The notes beneath the pieces are model-generated. The model was not told the origin of the DNA. It ran no database searches and saw only the letters and a list, made by a program, of their open reading frames with translations. Source: Rhodobacter aestuarii (GTDB lineage Bacteria > Pseudomonadota > Alphaproteobacteria > Rhodobacterales > Rhodobacteraceae). From it: a stretch of 64,000 nucleotides of DNA. This document shows, in pieces, positions 30,001-43,128 of the stretch (position 1 is its first letter; every line of letters begins with the position of its first letter). The translations under genes and the position numbers were made by a program. The DNA lies in contig NZ_FTOG01000011.1 in assembly GCF_900156655.1 (NCBI RefSeq), positions 82,743-146,742 of the forward strand, read 5' to 3'.

Positions 30001-31238
30001 TCCCAAACCTCGGGACGCTCTTTCTCGACCAGTTTCTTCGCCTGTTTCACCGTGCTCGACAGGCCCTTGGCTTCAAGGCGCGAGTAGATGAAGGGCTTGA
30101 AGAGTTCGAGCGCCATCTTCTTGGGCAAGCCGCACTGGTGCAGCTTGAGTTCCGGCCCGGTCACGATAACCGAACGGCCCGAGAAGTCGACGCGTTTACC
30201 GAGAAGGTTCTGACGGAAGCGGCCTTGCTTCCCTTTCAGCATGTCGGAGAGCGATTTCAGCGGGCGCTTGTTGGTGCCCGTGATCACGCGGCCACGACGG
30301 CCGTTGTCGAACAGCGCGTCAACCGCTTCTTGCAGCATCCGCTTTTCGTTCCGCACGATGATATCGGGCGCACGCAGTTCGATCAGGCGCTTGAGACGGT
30401 TGTTCCGGTTGATCACACGACGATAGAGGTCGTTGAGGTCGGACGTCGCGAAGCGGCCACCGTCAAGCGGCACCAGCGGGCGCAGTTCCGGCGGGATCAC
30501 CGGAAGCACCGTGAGGATCATCCACTCGGGGCGGTTTTTCGACTCGATGAAGCTTTCGACGATCTTCAAGCGTTTGATGATCTTCTTCGGCTTCAGCTCG
30601 CCCGTGGCTTCTTTCAGCTCTTCGCGCAGTTGCTCGGCGGTCGCCTCAAGGTCGATCGCGGCGAGCATGTCGCGGATCGCTTCTGCGCCGATGTTGGCGG
30701 TGAAAGCGTCGGCACCATACTGGTCTTGCGCGTCCAGATACTCGTCCTCGGTCAGAAGCTGGCCGTAGGACAGCTCGGTCAGACCGGGTTCGATCACGAC
30801 GTAATTCTCGAAATACAGAATGCGTTCGAGGTCGCGCAGCGTGATGTCGAGCATCAGACCGATGCGGCTCGGAAGCGATTTCAAGAACCAAATATGCGCA
30901 ACAGGCGAGGCCAGTTCGATGTGGCCCATACGCTCGCGGCGGACTTTTTGCAGCGTGACTTCCACACCGCATTTTTCGCAGACAACGCCGCGATATTTCA
31001 TCCGCTTATATTTGCCGCACAGGCATTCGTAGTCTTTGATCGGGCCAAAAATCCGCGCACAGAACAGACCGTCACGCTCGGGTTTGAACGTGCGGTAGTT
31101 GATCGTTTCGGGCTTCTTGATCTCGCCATAGGACCACGACAGGATCCGCTCGGGCGAAGCCAGCGAGATCTTGATCTCGTCAAAAGCCTTCGGCGCGGCC
31201 AGCGGGTTGAACGGGTTTTGGGTGAGTTCCTGGTTCAT
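27003..31238 (-). CDS. rpoC: DNA-directed RNA polymerase subunit beta'
   Basis: The catalytic large subunit of RNA polymerase, 1411 residues. The N-terminal zinc finger ([21 protein letters not shown] has the four Cys) is followed by the catalytic loop [12 protein letters not shown] with the three Mg-binding Asp. A second Cys cluster is [11 protein letters not shown], and the trigger loop region [11 protein letters not shown] is intact. The C-terminus is Glu/Ala-rich. It starts 50 bp after rpoB on the same transcript and ends before a strong terminator. Confidence 0.98.
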   Translation of the reverse strand: MNQELTQNPFNPLAAPKAFDEIKISLASPERILSWSYGEIKKPETINYRTFKPERDGLFCARIFGPIKDYECLCGKYKRMKYRGVVCEKCGVEVTLQKVRRERMGHIELASPVAHIWFLKSLPSRIGLMLDITLRDLERILYFENYVVIEPGLTELSYGQLLTEDEYLDAQDQYGADAFTANIGAEAIRDMLAAIDLEATAEQLREELKEATGELKPKKIIKRLKIVESFIESKNRPEWMILTVLPVIPPELRPLVPLDGGRFATSDLNDLYRRVINRNNRLKRLIELRAPDIIVRNEKRMLQEAVDALFDNGRRGRVITGTNKRPLKSLSDMLKGKQGRFRQNLLGKRVDFSGRSVIVTGPELKLHQCGLPKKMALELFKPFIYSRLEAKGLSSTVKQAKKLVEKERPEVWDILDEVIREHPVLLNRAPTLHRLGIQAFEPQLIEGKAIQLHPLVCSAFNADFDGDQMAVHVPLSLEAQLEARVLMMSTNNVLSPANGAPIIVPSQDMVLGLYYTTMERAGMPGEGMVFSSVEEVEHALNSGTVHLHAKVKARVKQIDEEGNEVWKRYDTTPGRVRLGALLPLNTKAPYDLVNRPLRKKDVQNVIDTVYRYCGQKESVIFCDQIMGLGFREAFKAGISFGKDDMLIPERKWEIVDGVREQVKEFEQQYMDGLITQGEKYNKVVDAWSKCSDAVAAEMMKEISAVRVDDAGMEKEPNSVYMMSHSGARGSPAQMKQLGGMRGLMAKPSGEIIETPIISNFKEGLTVLEYFNSTHGARKGLADTALKTANSGYLTRRLVDVAQDCIVRSHDCGTERAITASAAVNDGEVVAPLSERVLGRVAADDVMVPGTDEVLVRKNELIDERKADLIEQNAIQSIRIRSALTCEAEEGVCALCYGRDLARGTLVNQGEAVGIIAAQSIGEPGTQLTMRTFHIGGIAQGGQQSFLEASHEGAIEFRNANILVNEAGEQIVMGRNMQIAIMSDQGEERASHKLGYGTKLFVKEGQAVKRGEKLFEWDPYTLPIIAEKSGVAKFVDLVSGISVRDETDDATGMTQKIVTDWRSAPKGNDLKPEIIIVNADGEPVRNDAGNPVTYPMSVDAILSIEEGQEVKAGDVVARIPREGAKTKDITGGLPRVAELFEARRPKDHAIIAELDGYVRFGKDYKNKRRIAIEPAQEGLEPVEYMVPKGKHIPVQEGDFVQKGDYIMDGNPAPHDILRIMGIEALAEYLIDEVQDVYRLQGVKINDKHIEVIVRQMLQKIEILDSGDTTLLKGEHIDKSEFDEENAKVEARGGRAATGEPVLLGITKASLQTRSFISAASFQETTRVLTEASVQGKRDKLVGLKENVIVGRLIPAGTGGATTKVRKIAAERDHTVIEARRAEAAEAAALAAPIDTAYEEADFGPVETPESRD

Positions 31239-31288
31239 CGGTTATGTCCTTGAATGGGTCGGGAAAGGGGAGGAGGGCGCGACCGCCC

Positions 31289-35425
<4,137 letters not shown>

Positions 35426-35662
35426 GCTCGTCGTGACCTTTCGTCTGTAGCAAGCGTGTATCGTCGGGGCCCGATACACGTTGCAGGCGAATGGGGGGTC
35501 AGGTTCCATACCTGCCTTCCGTCCCACCGGAAGGCTCCCGAACCGACCCTGCCTTGGAAAAGGCTTCTTGTCAAAGCCCTTACCGAGACAGGAGCAGCTG
35601 GGCTCGGGAAAGCCCCGAACCCAGCCAATTTTTTAAAGAGGATGCGAACGCATCCTGCTCGA
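35426..35662 (-). promoter_or_regulatory. Structured rplL-rpoB intergenic region
   Basis: On the minus strand there are four stem-loops in succession: AGGATGC/GCATCCT (35639-35656), a 12-bp stem GCTGGGTTCGGG/CCCGAGCCCAGC (35597-35625), GCCTTCCG/CGGAAGGC (35514-35535) and CGTGTATCG/CGATACACG (35455-35480). None has a long U-tract. In E. coli the equivalent space holds a partial attenuator and an RNase III site that lower rpoBC relative to ribosomal protein synthesis; a similar role is inferred here. Confidence 0.5.
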
Positions 35663-36037
35663 TTATTTGAGCTCGACCTTGGCGCCAGCCGCTTCGAGCT
35701 TCGTTTTGATTTCTTCGGCTTCGGCTTTCGCCGCGCCTTCTTTCACTTTGCCACCAGCTTCGACCAGCTCTTTGGCTTCTTTCAGGCCAAGACCGGTGAT
35801 GCCGCGAACTTCTTTAATCACGTTGATTTTGTTCGCGCCGGCTTCGACGAGAACGACGTCGAATTCGGTTTTCTCTTCGGCGGCTTCAGCAGCGGCGCCC
35901 GGGGCGGCGGCCATCATGACAGCGCCACCAGCGGCCGGCTCAATGCCGTACTCGTCTTTGAGGATGGTTTTCAGTTCTTGGGCTTCAAGCAGCGTCAGGT
36001 TGACGATTTGCTCGGCGAGGGCTTTCAGATCGGCCAT
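35663..36037 (-). CDS. rplL: 50S ribosomal protein L7/L12
   Basis: The stalk protein that recruits translation GTPases; 124 residues. It has an N-terminal dimerisation helix pair ([22 protein letters not shown]), an Ala-rich hinge ([13 protein letters not shown]) and a C-terminal factor-binding domain ([24 protein letters not shown]). It follows rplJ by 68 bp, as in most bacteria. Confidence 0.98.
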   Translation of the reverse strand: MADLKALAEQIVNLTLLEAQELKTILKDEYGIEPAAGGAVMMAAAPGAAAEAAEEKTEFDVVLVEAGANKINVIKEVRGITGLGLKEAKELVEAGGKVKEGAAKAEAEEIKTKLEAAGAKVELK

Positions 36038-36105
36038 TTTTCCGTTCCATTCTGATATAGGGTTGATCCGACGTCGGTGCTTTCCGACGAAGGCAATTTG
36101 TTGCT

Positions 36106-36621
36106 TCAGGCGGCTTCCCGCTCCTCAAGAGTTTTGAGGATGCTCGCGATGTTGGAAGCAGGCGCACCAATGGCGCCGGCGATGTTCGAAGCAGGCGCAC
36201 CGATGCACGACACGATTTGAGCGATAAGCTCTTCACGCGACGGCATAGAGGCGACGGCTTTGACACCGGCCGGATCCAGAGCCTCCCCGCCCATCGACCC
36301 GCCAAGAATAGCGAACTTGTCGTTCGTCTTGGCATAGGCGTCCGCGACCTTGGCCGCAGCGACCGGGTCTTCGGAATAGGCGAGAACGGTCATACCCGAC
36401 AGAAGTTCAGCCATGCTGGCGCAGGGCTTGCCTTCAAGGGCGATCTTGGTGAGCGTGTTCTTGGCAACGCGGACGGACCCACCAACTTCACGCATTTTCG
36501 CGCGCAGGTCCTGCATCTGAGCAACCGTCATGCCTTCGTAGTGGGCAACCACCACGACGCCAGAGCTTTCGAAGATTTGGCCGAGTTCCTCGACCACTTT
36601 CTCTTTTTGGGCTCTATCCAC
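36106..36621 (-). CDS. rplJ: 50S ribosomal protein L10
   Basis: The stalk base protein binding 23S rRNA and L7/L12 dimers; 171 residues. The start codon is GTG 36621 with GGAG upstream ([14 protein letters not shown]). The core segment [23 protein letters not shown] is conserved. The C-terminus carries an imperfect repeat [19 protein letters not shown] before the helix that binds L7/L12. In many bacteria L10-L7/L12 represses its own leader mRNA. Confidence 0.97.
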   Translation of the reverse strand: MDRAQKEKVVEELGQIFESSGVVVVAHYEGMTVAQMQDLRAKMREVGGSVRVAKNTLTKIALEGKPCASMAELLSGMTVLAYSEDPVAAAKVADAYAKTNDKFAILGGSMGGEALDPAGVKAVASMPSREELIAQIVSCIGAPASNIAGAIGAPASNIASILKTLEEREAA

Positions 36622-36842
36622 GGTTACACTCCAAGTGTGGGGGTTTCCCCCCGGCTCTCGTTTCCCACGGGCGCATGCCCGCAGGTCGGGTCCGATCGGT
36701 TCCCGAGATCGCCCGAGGCAGTACCCCGGTAATTCTCGTTCCCCATCTCAGGAAGGAAATTAAGCCGGAACCCGGCACCCTCCGTCTCGGACAGGACGGG
36801 GCGTTTGACCGCCCCGTCATTCGCCGGTTTCCCGGCAAATTC
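36622..36842 (-). promoter_or_regulatory. rplJ (L10) mRNA leader region
   Basis: A 221-bp gap between rplA and rplJ on the minus strand. It contains a perfect 9-bp stem GACGGGGCG/CGCCCCGTC (36795-36818) just after the rplA stop, and smaller GC-rich hairpins nearer rplJ. The position matches the L10 autoregulatory leader of other bacteria. I could not align it to the known leader consensus by eye, so the assignment rests on position and structure. Confidence 0.45.
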
Positions 36843-37541
36843 TTATTGCGCGGCAGTCGTCGCGAGGTCGAGCGAAACGCCCGGGCCCATCGTCGAGGAC
36901 AGCGACACTTTTTTCACATAGGTGCCTTTGGCGCCGGCGGGTTTCGCCTTGGTCACGGCATCCACGAAAGCGCGCACGTTTTCAGCCAGCTTGTCTTCGG
37001 TGAACGAGACTTTGCCGATGCCGCCGTGGATCACGCCAGCTTTTTCGACTTTAAACTGAACTTCGCCGCCTTTCGCCGCTTCGACAGCCGCTTTCACGTC
37101 CATCGTCACGGTGCCGACTTTCGGGTTCGGCATCAGGTTGCGCGGCCCGAGGATTTTGCCCAGACGGCCGACGATCGGCATCATGTCCGGGGTCGCAATG
37201 CAGCGATCGAACTCGATCTTGCCGCTTTGGATCGTTTCCATCAGGTCTTCGGCGCCAACGATATCGGCCCCGGCTTCTTTGGCTTCATCAGCTTTCGCGC
37301 CACGGGCGAACACGGCCACGCGCACGGTTTTGCCGGTGCCGTTGGGCAGACGGACAACACCGCGGACCATTTGGTCAGCGTGGCGCGGGTCAACGCCGAG
37401 GTTCATCGCGATTTCCAGCGTCTCGTCGAATTTCGCCGAGGCAGCGGATTTGATCAGTTTGACGGCTTCTTCAACCGAGAGGTTGTCTTTGCCTTCGAAA
37501 GCGGCGCGCGCAGCGACCGAACGTTTACCGAGCTTGGCCAT
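36843..37541 (-). CDS. rplA: 50S ribosomal protein L1
   Basis: The L1-stalk 23S rRNA-binding protein; 232 residues. It has the two-domain L1 fold with [31 protein letters not shown] near the N-terminus and [29 protein letters not shown]. It lies 3 bp after the rplK stop, as in the classical rplKA operon where L1 represses translation. Confidence 0.98.
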   Translation of the reverse strand: MAKLGKRSVAARAAFEGKDNLSVEEAVKLIKSAASAKFDETLEIAMNLGVDPRHADQMVRGVVRLPNGTGKTVRVAVFARGAKADEAKEAGADIVGAEDLMETIQSGKIEFDRCIATPDMMPIVGRLGKILGPRNLMPNPKVGTVTMDVKAAVEAAKGGEVQFKVEKAGVIHGGIGKVSFTEDKLAENVRAFVDAVTKAKPAGAKGTYVKKVSLSSTMGPGVSLDLATTAAQ

Positions 37542-37544
37542 TGC

Positions 37545-37997
37545 TTACCCTTTCACGTCCAGACCGATCGACTTCGCAGAGCCGAGGATGATTTTCATCG
37601 CGCCGTCGATATCGTTGGCGTTGAGATCTTTCATCTTCGCCTGAGCGATTTCGCGCACTTGCGCGGCGGTCACGGTACCAACCGTTTCGCGGCCCGGCTT
37701 TTCCGACCCTTTCGGGCGGTTACGCTTGCCCACCGGCTTCAGGCCAGCGGCCTTTTTCAGCATGTAGGACGCGGGCGACGTTTTCGTTTCAAAGGTGAAC
37801 GATTTGTCGGCGTAGTAGGTGATCACGCAGGGAACCGGCGAACCTTGTTCCATTTCTTGCGTGCGGGCGTTGAACGCCTTGCAGAATTCCATAATGTTGA
37901 TCCCGCGCTGACCCAGCGCCGGACCGACCGGCGGCGACGGGTTGGCCGCCCCCGCTTTAATTTGCAGCTTCAGCTGCCCGATAACTTTCTTGGCCAT
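37545..37997 (-). CDS. rplK: 50S ribosomal protein L11
   Basis: The 23S GTPase-centre protein; 150 residues, about eight longer than E. coli L11. It has [24 protein letters not shown] (the Pro-rich hinge region contacting thiostrepton-type drugs) and [15 protein letters not shown]. The extra residues are in the [17 protein letters not shown] loop. It is preceded by AGGAGAGGG just before the ATG. Confidence 0.97.
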   Translation of the reverse strand: MAKKVIGQLKLQIKAGAANPSPPVGPALGQRGINIMEFCKAFNARTQEMEQGSPVPCVITYYADKSFTFETKTSPASYMLKKAAGLKPVGKRNRPKGSEKPGRETVGTVTAAQVREIAQAKMKDLNANDIDGAMKIILGSAKSIGLDVKG

Positions 37998-38084
37998 GTG
38001 GCCCTCTCCTTTTCACTGCCGCCCCACCATGAGGCGAAGTTTAGTGGTCCGGTCTGGGTTACCCCGCGCCTCCCACGATGCACG

Positions 38085-38624
38085 TCAGGCGGTTTTCGCC
38101 ACCTGCGTGAATTCCAATTCCACCGGCGTCGGACGACCAAAGATCGACACGGTCACCTTCAGGCGACCCGCGACATCGTCCACTTCCTCGACCATGCCCG
38201 AGAAGCCCTCGAACGGGCCATCGGTCACCGACACGCTCTCGCCCACATCGAAGCGGATCAGGTTGCGCGGCGCGGCAACCTCGCCCGTCGGGCCTTCGCG
38301 GTTCAGGATCTGGTTCACCTCGGCGTCGCGCATCGGCGTCGGCTTGCCTTGCGGCCCGAGGAAACCGGTCACCCGGTTGATCGACGTGATCGCGTGGTAG
38401 CCACGATCACTCATATCCATCCGCACGAGCACATAGCCCGGCATGAAGCGGCGCTCCGAGGTGACTTTCTTGCCACGACGAATCTCGATCACCTCTTCGG
38501 TGGGAACGAGAACCTCTTCAATTTCATCCTCAAGGCCTTTGTCGATCACGGCCTGACGGATTTGTTCGGCGACCTTCTTCTCGAAGTTCGAGAGTACGGA
38601 AACCGAATACCAACGCTTCGCCAT
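38085..38624 (-). CDS. nusG: Transcription termination/antitermination protein NusG
   Basis: A 179-residue NusG. The N-terminal NGN domain (KRWYSVSVLSNFEKKVAEQI, then PGYVLVRMDMSDRGYHAI) is followed by the C-terminal KOW domain (FDVGESVSVTDGPFEGFSGMVEEVD). It couples RNA polymerase to Rho or to the ribosome. It lies between secE and rplK. Confidence 0.98.
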   Translation of the reverse strand: MAKRWYSVSVLSNFEKKVAEQIRQAVIDKGLEDEIEEVLVPTEEVIEIRRGKKVTSERRFMPGYVLVRMDMSDRGYHAITSINRVTGFLGPQGKPTPMRDAEVNQILNREGPTGEVAAPRNLIRFDVGESVSVTDGPFEGFSGMVEEVDDVAGRLKVTVSIFGRPTPVELEFTQVAKTA

Positions 38625-38802
38625 GCCCAGCCTGCCTCTTTCGCCCAGCGCAACGCGCCGAAAATCCTGCCATTACAACGGTTTGACCGCTCTTCTCGGA
38701 AAACAAGACGGCGCGCATCTTGCGAATCGATGCACGCCGGTTCCGAAGTCTGGAGCCCCTTTAGCCGCCAAAAGGCTGCTTTTCAAGGCCTTCGCCGGGT
38801 TT

Positions 38803-38985
38803 TCAGCCCAGAATTTGGCCAACGCCAAAACGGATCGCCCAGTCCACGAGCGAGAAGAACAGCGCGGTCAGCGCCGCCAGCACAAAGACCATCGCCGTGG
38901 TCAAAAGCACCTCACGGCGCGACGGCCAGCTGATCTTGCCCACTTCCGAGCGGACCTGCTGCATGAACTGGATCGGGTTCGCCAT
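38803..38985 (-). CDS. secE: Preprotein translocase subunit SecE
   Basis: 60 residues from ATG 38985 (MANPIQFMQQVRSEVGKISWPSRREV), preceded by AAGGAAGG. The conserved amphipathic segment VGKISWPSRREVLLTT is followed by one transmembrane helix (AMVFVLAALTALFFSLVDWAI). This is the short single-helix form seen outside the enterobacteria. It is part of the SecYEG channel. It lies downstream of tRNA-Trp and 178 bp before nusG. Confidence 0.96.
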   Translation of the reverse strand: MANPIQFMQQVRSEVGKISWPSRREVLLTTAMVFVLAALTALFFSLVDWAIRFGVGQILG

Positions 38986-39085
38986 GATGCTTCCTTCCTT
39001 GCGACCGCGTCGAGATACGCGCAAGCGACACCAATTTCAAGCGCCGGCGTGCACGCAACCGATACGAAACTTTGCGGAAAACGGC

Positions 39086-39161
39086 TGGCAGGGGCAGCAG
39101 GGCTCGAACCCGCGACCCTCGGTTTTGGAGACCGATGCTCTACCAACTGAGCTATACCCCT
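39086..39161 (-). tRNA. tRNA-Trp (anticodon CCA)
   Basis: The minus strand reads a full cloverleaf: acceptor AGGGGTA/TGCCCCT with one G-T pair, D-arm GCTCAGTTGGTAGAGC, anticodon arm CGGTCTCCAAAACCG with loop anticodon CCA, and T-arm GCGGGTTCGAGCCCTGC. The discriminator is G, and the 3' CCA is encoded (39086-39088). It lies directly upstream of secE, a standard location. Confidence 0.97.
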
Positions 39162-39175
39162 AGGCCGTGTTGCGG

Positions 39176-39204
39176 GTGCTAAGGCAGGCGGCGGGGGAAA
39201 TCAA
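39176..39204 (-). promoter_or_regulatory. Candidate promoter of tRNA-Trp/secE
   Basis: On the minus strand TTGATT is separated by 17 bp from TAGCAC, ending 14 bp before the mature tRNA 5' end. The -10 match is weak. Placed by position and spacing. Confidence 0.4.
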
Positions 39205-39489
39205 GAGCGTTTTGCGTCGCAACTGCATCTCAGGGCACAACGTGCTCAAATGCCGCCACATCGACAAATCTGGAAAAGGTATGCTGCGCGCTTTTCAGCT
39301 AAGCTTACGCAGCTTTCGCAGACAGCAGCCCAGTCTAGGTGAGCGGGGATTTCGCGGTGGAAAGAAAAACTCTTTCTGACGTCATTTTTTGAGCCACGCG
39401 AAAACTTTGGCCCAGCGCTGGATGCGGGTCGGCTTCCGGGGATTTCACTCAGATCAACATCAAACCGCAAATAGCCCTGCAAAGGAATC
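39205..39489. other. Gene-free gap between tRNA-Trp and the nitrate cluster
   Basis: No coding frame with a recognisable product or ribosome site is seen on either strand, and no convincing terminator for the TrpD2-like gene was found here. It is moderately AT-rich compared with the surrounding genes. Confidence 0.5.
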
Positions 39490-40467
39490 TCACATTGGAT
39501 CGGCGCGGCTATCCCACAGGCTTTGTGCGATACCGCCCGCCTCCGCAAAGCCGCAGGTTTGCAGCGCAAGTTCGGCTGTGCCCAGCACGATGGCCTGCGC
39601 AAACGGGTCTTCGTGCGCACCGGACCAAAGCTTTGCGAAATCGGTCGCCCCACCCGGCTCCGCCTCCGGCAGTTCAGCCAGACGGCGGGTCTCTTCGCAC
39701 AAGGCCGGTGCCTCCCCGGTCCAGTTAGCCCCTGCGCGCAGCCCGAACAGCGCGATGCTTTTCGACGGGTGGCGTTCGAACTCACCTCCGCCGCCCTTGA
39801 TCACGGTGACGCTTTCTTGCCCCAAAAGCGCGCAGGCATCGGCCTGAAGCTCCCGATAGGGGGGATGGAAAACGCCCTGCACTGCGGCGGGCGCCCCCGC
39901 CGGGTTCATTACCCGCAGCACGGTGTTGATCGCCGAGCGCAGGCCCAAAATCTCGCGCAGCCGCAAAATTTCTAAAGCGCGCGGGGCGAAAGCCTCAAGC
40001 GGCAAATAGGCGATCCCATCACGCGTTAGAAGCCGCGCGGCATCTTCCATATCTTTGGCTTCGGCGATGCCTGCGGCGGGCAGCGCGGCGCGGATCGAGG
40101 CATGGGGCGCCTGCGGCCCGTTCCAACCATGCAGCAAAACCGGAAGGCCTGCCCGCGCCACCAGCCGGGCGGACAGCAAGAACCAAGGCAATCCGCGCGA
40201 GCGACCGGCGGCATAGCTTGGCCAGTCAAGCACGGGGCGCGGGCCCGGCCAAGCGGGCAGGGTCGCGCGCAGGGCCTCGACAAAGCCTGCGATTTCGGGG
40301 GCCGTCTCGCCACGGTAGCGCATCAGCATCAACAGCGCGCCCACCGCCTCTGGCGCGGCGGTGCCCGCCAAAATTTGCGCCATCGCATCGCGCGCTTCGT
40401 CTTGGGTGAGGGCGCGCGACCGCCCCGGCCCGCGCCCAAGCGCATGGATGTACGGCGCAAGGCTCAT
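39490..40467 (-). CDS. TrpD2/YbiB-like glycosyl (phosphoribosyl) transferase family protein
   Basis: 325 residues from ATG 40467 (MSLAPYIHALGRGPGRSRALTQDEARDAMAQILAG), overlapping the nasA stop by 4 bp. It has the nucleoside phosphorylase/anthranilate phosphoribosyltransferase fold: an N-terminal helical domain, then LLLTRDGIAYLPLEAF-type and VIKGGGGEFERHP segments. The catalytic motifs of true TrpD are altered (LHGWNG in place of KHGNR-type), which fits the YbiB/TrpD2 branch known to bind DNA in E. coli. It is the terminal gene of the nitrate operon; its role there is unknown. Confidence 0.8.
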   Translation of the reverse strand: MSLAPYIHALGRGPGRSRALTQDEARDAMAQILAGTAAPEAVGALLMLMRYRGETAPEIAGFVEALRATLPAWPGPRPVLDWPSYAAGRSRGLPWFLLSARLVARAGLPVLLHGWNGPQAPHASIRAALPAAGIAEAKDMEDAARLLTRDGIAYLPLEAFAPRALEILRLREILGLRSAINTVLRVMNPAGAPAAVQGVFHPPYRELQADACALLGQESVTVIKGGGGEFERHPSKSIALFGLRAGANWTGEAPALCEETRRLAELPEAEPGGATDFAKLWSGAHEDPFAQAIVLGTAELALQTCGFAEAGGIAQSLWDSRADPM

Positions 40468-43103
40468 GCGGCGGCCTCGGCGCTGCGGGCCTGCGCCAGA
40501 AGGGCGGCGAGTTCGGGGCGGCAGGAGCCGCAATTGGTGCCCGCGCGCAGCGCCACGCCAATCGCCTCCACCGAAGCCAGCCCCTGATTGGCAATCGCCG
40601 CCAAAACCGTGTTCACGCCGACATCGAAACAGGCGCAGATCGTGGCGCCCGGGTCGGGCCGGTCGGCCCCCGCGCGACCGGCAAGCAGCGCGGGCTGGTC
40701 CGGCGCGCCCAGAAGCGCCGCGACATGGCCGCGCGACACCGCAACCGGCTCGGGTGCCACGAAAAGTGCCGCCACCACACGCCCCTCTTGCAAAAGCGCC
40801 ACCCGCGCTAGGCCGCGCGCTTGGTCGATCATTGTGATCGCTTGTGCCTCGGCCCGGCCAAACAGGTCAAGCGCGAAGGCTTCCCAATCCTCGGGCCTGT
40901 CGCGCCCCGCAAGTTCGATGCGCCAGCCCGCCTTGCTGCGCGCCTTCGCCCAATAGTCGCAGCGCGGCGTCACATCCTGAACCGAGACCGCAAAGCCATA
41001 CCACGCCGCCTTGAAGGGGGCGATCCGCACCGTGGCCGCCTTGCTTTCGGGCTGGCCCGAGACCGGGTCCACCGTGGCGGGCACCAACGCATCCACCCGG
41101 CCCGCCGAGGCGGTTTGCGCGGTCCAATGCATCGGCGCGAAGACGCTTCCTTGCGGCACCCGCGCGCTTTCCAGCACCCGCAGCAGGGCGGTTCCATGCG
41201 TGTTCGAGACCTCGGCCAGCACCGCCGGTCCCAGCCCCAGACGCGCGGCATCGCGGGGGTGAATCTCAAGATAGGGCTCGCCCATATGCTGGCTGAGCCG
41301 GGCCGATTTCACGGTGCGGGTCATCGTGTGCCAATGGTCGCGCACCCGCCCGGTATTGAGACGGAACGGCGTATCGGGGCTGAGCGCGCTTTGCGGCAGG
41401 CGCGGCACGATGGGCAGCATCCGGGCGCGGGCGTCGGGGGTGTAGAACTGCCCCTCGGCAAAGAACCGACCGCCGCGTTTGCGCGCCGATTGCGGCCAAG
41501 TGAAGGGGGCAAGCGCCGCATAATCGGCGTCGGAAAGCGTCGCGAGGTCGGAGATGTCGAAATCGCGCCCCAAGGCCCCGGCCACGCCCGAAAGCGCCGC
41601 ATATTCGCGAAAGATCGCCGCCGGGTTGGCATAGTCGAACCATGCGCCCCAGCCCATCCGCGCCGCAAAATCGCACAGGATTTGCCAATCGTGCCGCGCC
41701 TGCCCCGGGGGCGGCAGCACCGCACGCTGGCGCGAGATGCGGCGCTCGGAATTGGTCACCGTGCCGTCCTTCTCGCCCCAGCCTGTGGCGGGCAGCACCA
41801 CATCGGCCAGTTGCGCGGTGTCGGTCTGCGCGGTCAGGTCCGAGACCACGACGAAATCACAGCCCGCAATCGCGGCGCGGACCCGGTCGGCCTCGGGCAT
41901 GGACACCGCGGGGTTGGTGCAGATCACCCACAGCGCCTTGATCTGCCCGGCCTCGACGGCGCGGAACATGTCGACCGCCTTCAGCCCCGGCCCGGGGGCC
42001 ATGGCGGGGCTTTGCCAGAACCCCTGCACCGCGCCGCGATGATCTGCGTTTTCGATATCGAGATGGCAGGCGAGCATGTTGGCGAGCCCCCCCACCTCGC
42101 GCCCGCCCATCGCATTGGGCTGGCCGGTGACCGAAAACGGCCCCATGCCAGGGCGCCCGATCCGGCCCGTCGCAAGGTGGCAATTGAGGATCGCATTGAC
42201 CTTGTCGGTGCCCGAGGAGGATTGGTTGATCCCCTGCGAATAGACGGTGACGACTTTTTCGCTACCGATCCAGAGCCGGTAGAAGGCCGCCAGATCGGCA
42301 TCAGAGAGCCCGGTCAGCGCGGGGTCAGAGGCCTGCGCCGCCGCCAGCGCCTCGGGGAAACCGGTGACATGTGCGGCCACATAGGCCGCATTTACCGCGC
42401 CCGTCGCCGCGATTTGCGCCAAAAGCCCGTTGAACAGCGCCGCATCCCCGCCCGGCGCGATCGCCAGATGCAGATCGGCCAGATCACACGTCGCGGTGCG
42501 GCGCGGGTCCACCACCACCACGCGCAGATCGGGCCGCGCCGATTTCGCCGCCGCGATGCGCTGGTAAAGCACCGGATGGCACCAGGCGAGGTTGGAGCCC
42601 ACCAGCACGATCACCTCGGCCTGATCGAAATCTTCGTAAAGCCCAGGCACTGTATCCGTGCCAAAGGCGCGGCGGTGGCCGGCCACCGAAGAAGCCATGC
42701 AAAGCCTTGAATTGGTGTCGATATTGCCCGAGCCGATGAAGCCTTTCATCAGCTTGTTGGCTACATAGTAATCCTCGGTCAGGAGCTGCCCCGAGACATA
42801 GAAAGCGACCGCATCGGGCCCGTGTTCGGCAATCGCCGCGCGGAACTTGCTTGCGACCAGATCGAGCGCTGTGTCCCAGCTTGCTTCCTGCCCGCCGATC
42901 TGCGGGGCAAGCAAGCGGTCTTCAAGCCCGACCGTCTCGCCCAAAGCCGAGCCCTTGGAGCACAGCCGCCCCTCGTTTGCCGGATGCGCCTTGTCGCCCC
43001 TGATCTCAAGCCCGCCCGCACCATCGGGCCGGGCCGTCACGCCACAGCCGACGCCGCAATAGGGGCAGGTGGTGCAGATCGCAGATTCAGTGATCGCTGT
43101 CAT
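40464..43103 (-). CDS. nasA: Assimilatory nitrate reductase catalytic subunit
   Basis: A cytoplasmic molybdopterin (bis-MGD) enzyme reducing nitrate to nitrite. It is 879 residues from ATG 43103 (MTAITESAICTTCPYCGVGC). The N-terminal [4Fe-4S] motif is CxxCxxxC plus a distal Cys in LCSKGSALGE. The body contains SSVAGHRRAFGTDTVPGLYEDF and SRLCMASSV, and the MopB C-terminal dicluster domain has RLNTGRVRDHWHTMTR. The last about 60 residues carry a BFD-like [2Fe-2S] domain (CACFDVGVN...CGSC), typical of NasA. It lies 25 bp after nirC. Confidence 0.95.
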   Translation of the reverse strand: MTAITESAICTTCPYCGVGCGVTARPDGAGGLEIRGDKAHPANEGRLCSKGSALGETVGLEDRLLAPQIGGQEASWDTALDLVASKFRAAIAEHGPDAVAFYVSGQLLTEDYYVANKLMKGFIGSGNIDTNSRLCMASSVAGHRRAFGTDTVPGLYEDFDQAEVIVLVGSNLAWCHPVLYQRIAAAKSARPDLRVVVVDPRRTATCDLADLHLAIAPGGDAALFNGLLAQIAATGAVNAAYVAAHVTGFPEALAAAQASDPALTGLSDADLAAFYRLWIGSEKVVTVYSQGINQSSSGTDKVNAILNCHLATGRIGRPGMGPFSVTGQPNAMGGREVGGLANMLACHLDIENADHRGAVQGFWQSPAMAPGPGLKAVDMFRAVEAGQIKALWVICTNPAVSMPEADRVRAAIAGCDFVVVSDLTAQTDTAQLADVVLPATGWGEKDGTVTNSERRISRQRAVLPPPGQARHDWQILCDFAARMGWGAWFDYANPAAIFREYAALSGVAGALGRDFDISDLATLSDADYAALAPFTWPQSARKRGGRFFAEGQFYTPDARARMLPIVPRLPQSALSPDTPFRLNTGRVRDHWHTMTRTVKSARLSQHMGEPYLEIHPRDAARLGLGPAVLAEVSNTHGTALLRVLESARVPQGSVFAPMHWTAQTASAGRVDALVPATVDPVSGQPESKAATVRIAPFKAAWYGFAVSVQDVTPRCDYWAKARSKAGWRIELAGRDRPEDWEAFALDLFGRAEAQAITMIDQARGLARVALLQEGRVVAALFVAPEPVAVSRGHVAALLGAPDQPALLAGRAGADRPDPGATICACFDVGVNTVLAAIANQGLASVEAIGVALRAGTNCGSCRPELAALLAQARSAEAAA

Positions 43104-43128
43104 CTCCGGTCCTCCTGCCCCGTTGGAT

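Noticed and set aside
40821..42710. 629-codon plus-strand frame opposite nasA
   Set aside because: Shadow frame; the minus strand shows all nitrate reductase cofactor motifs.
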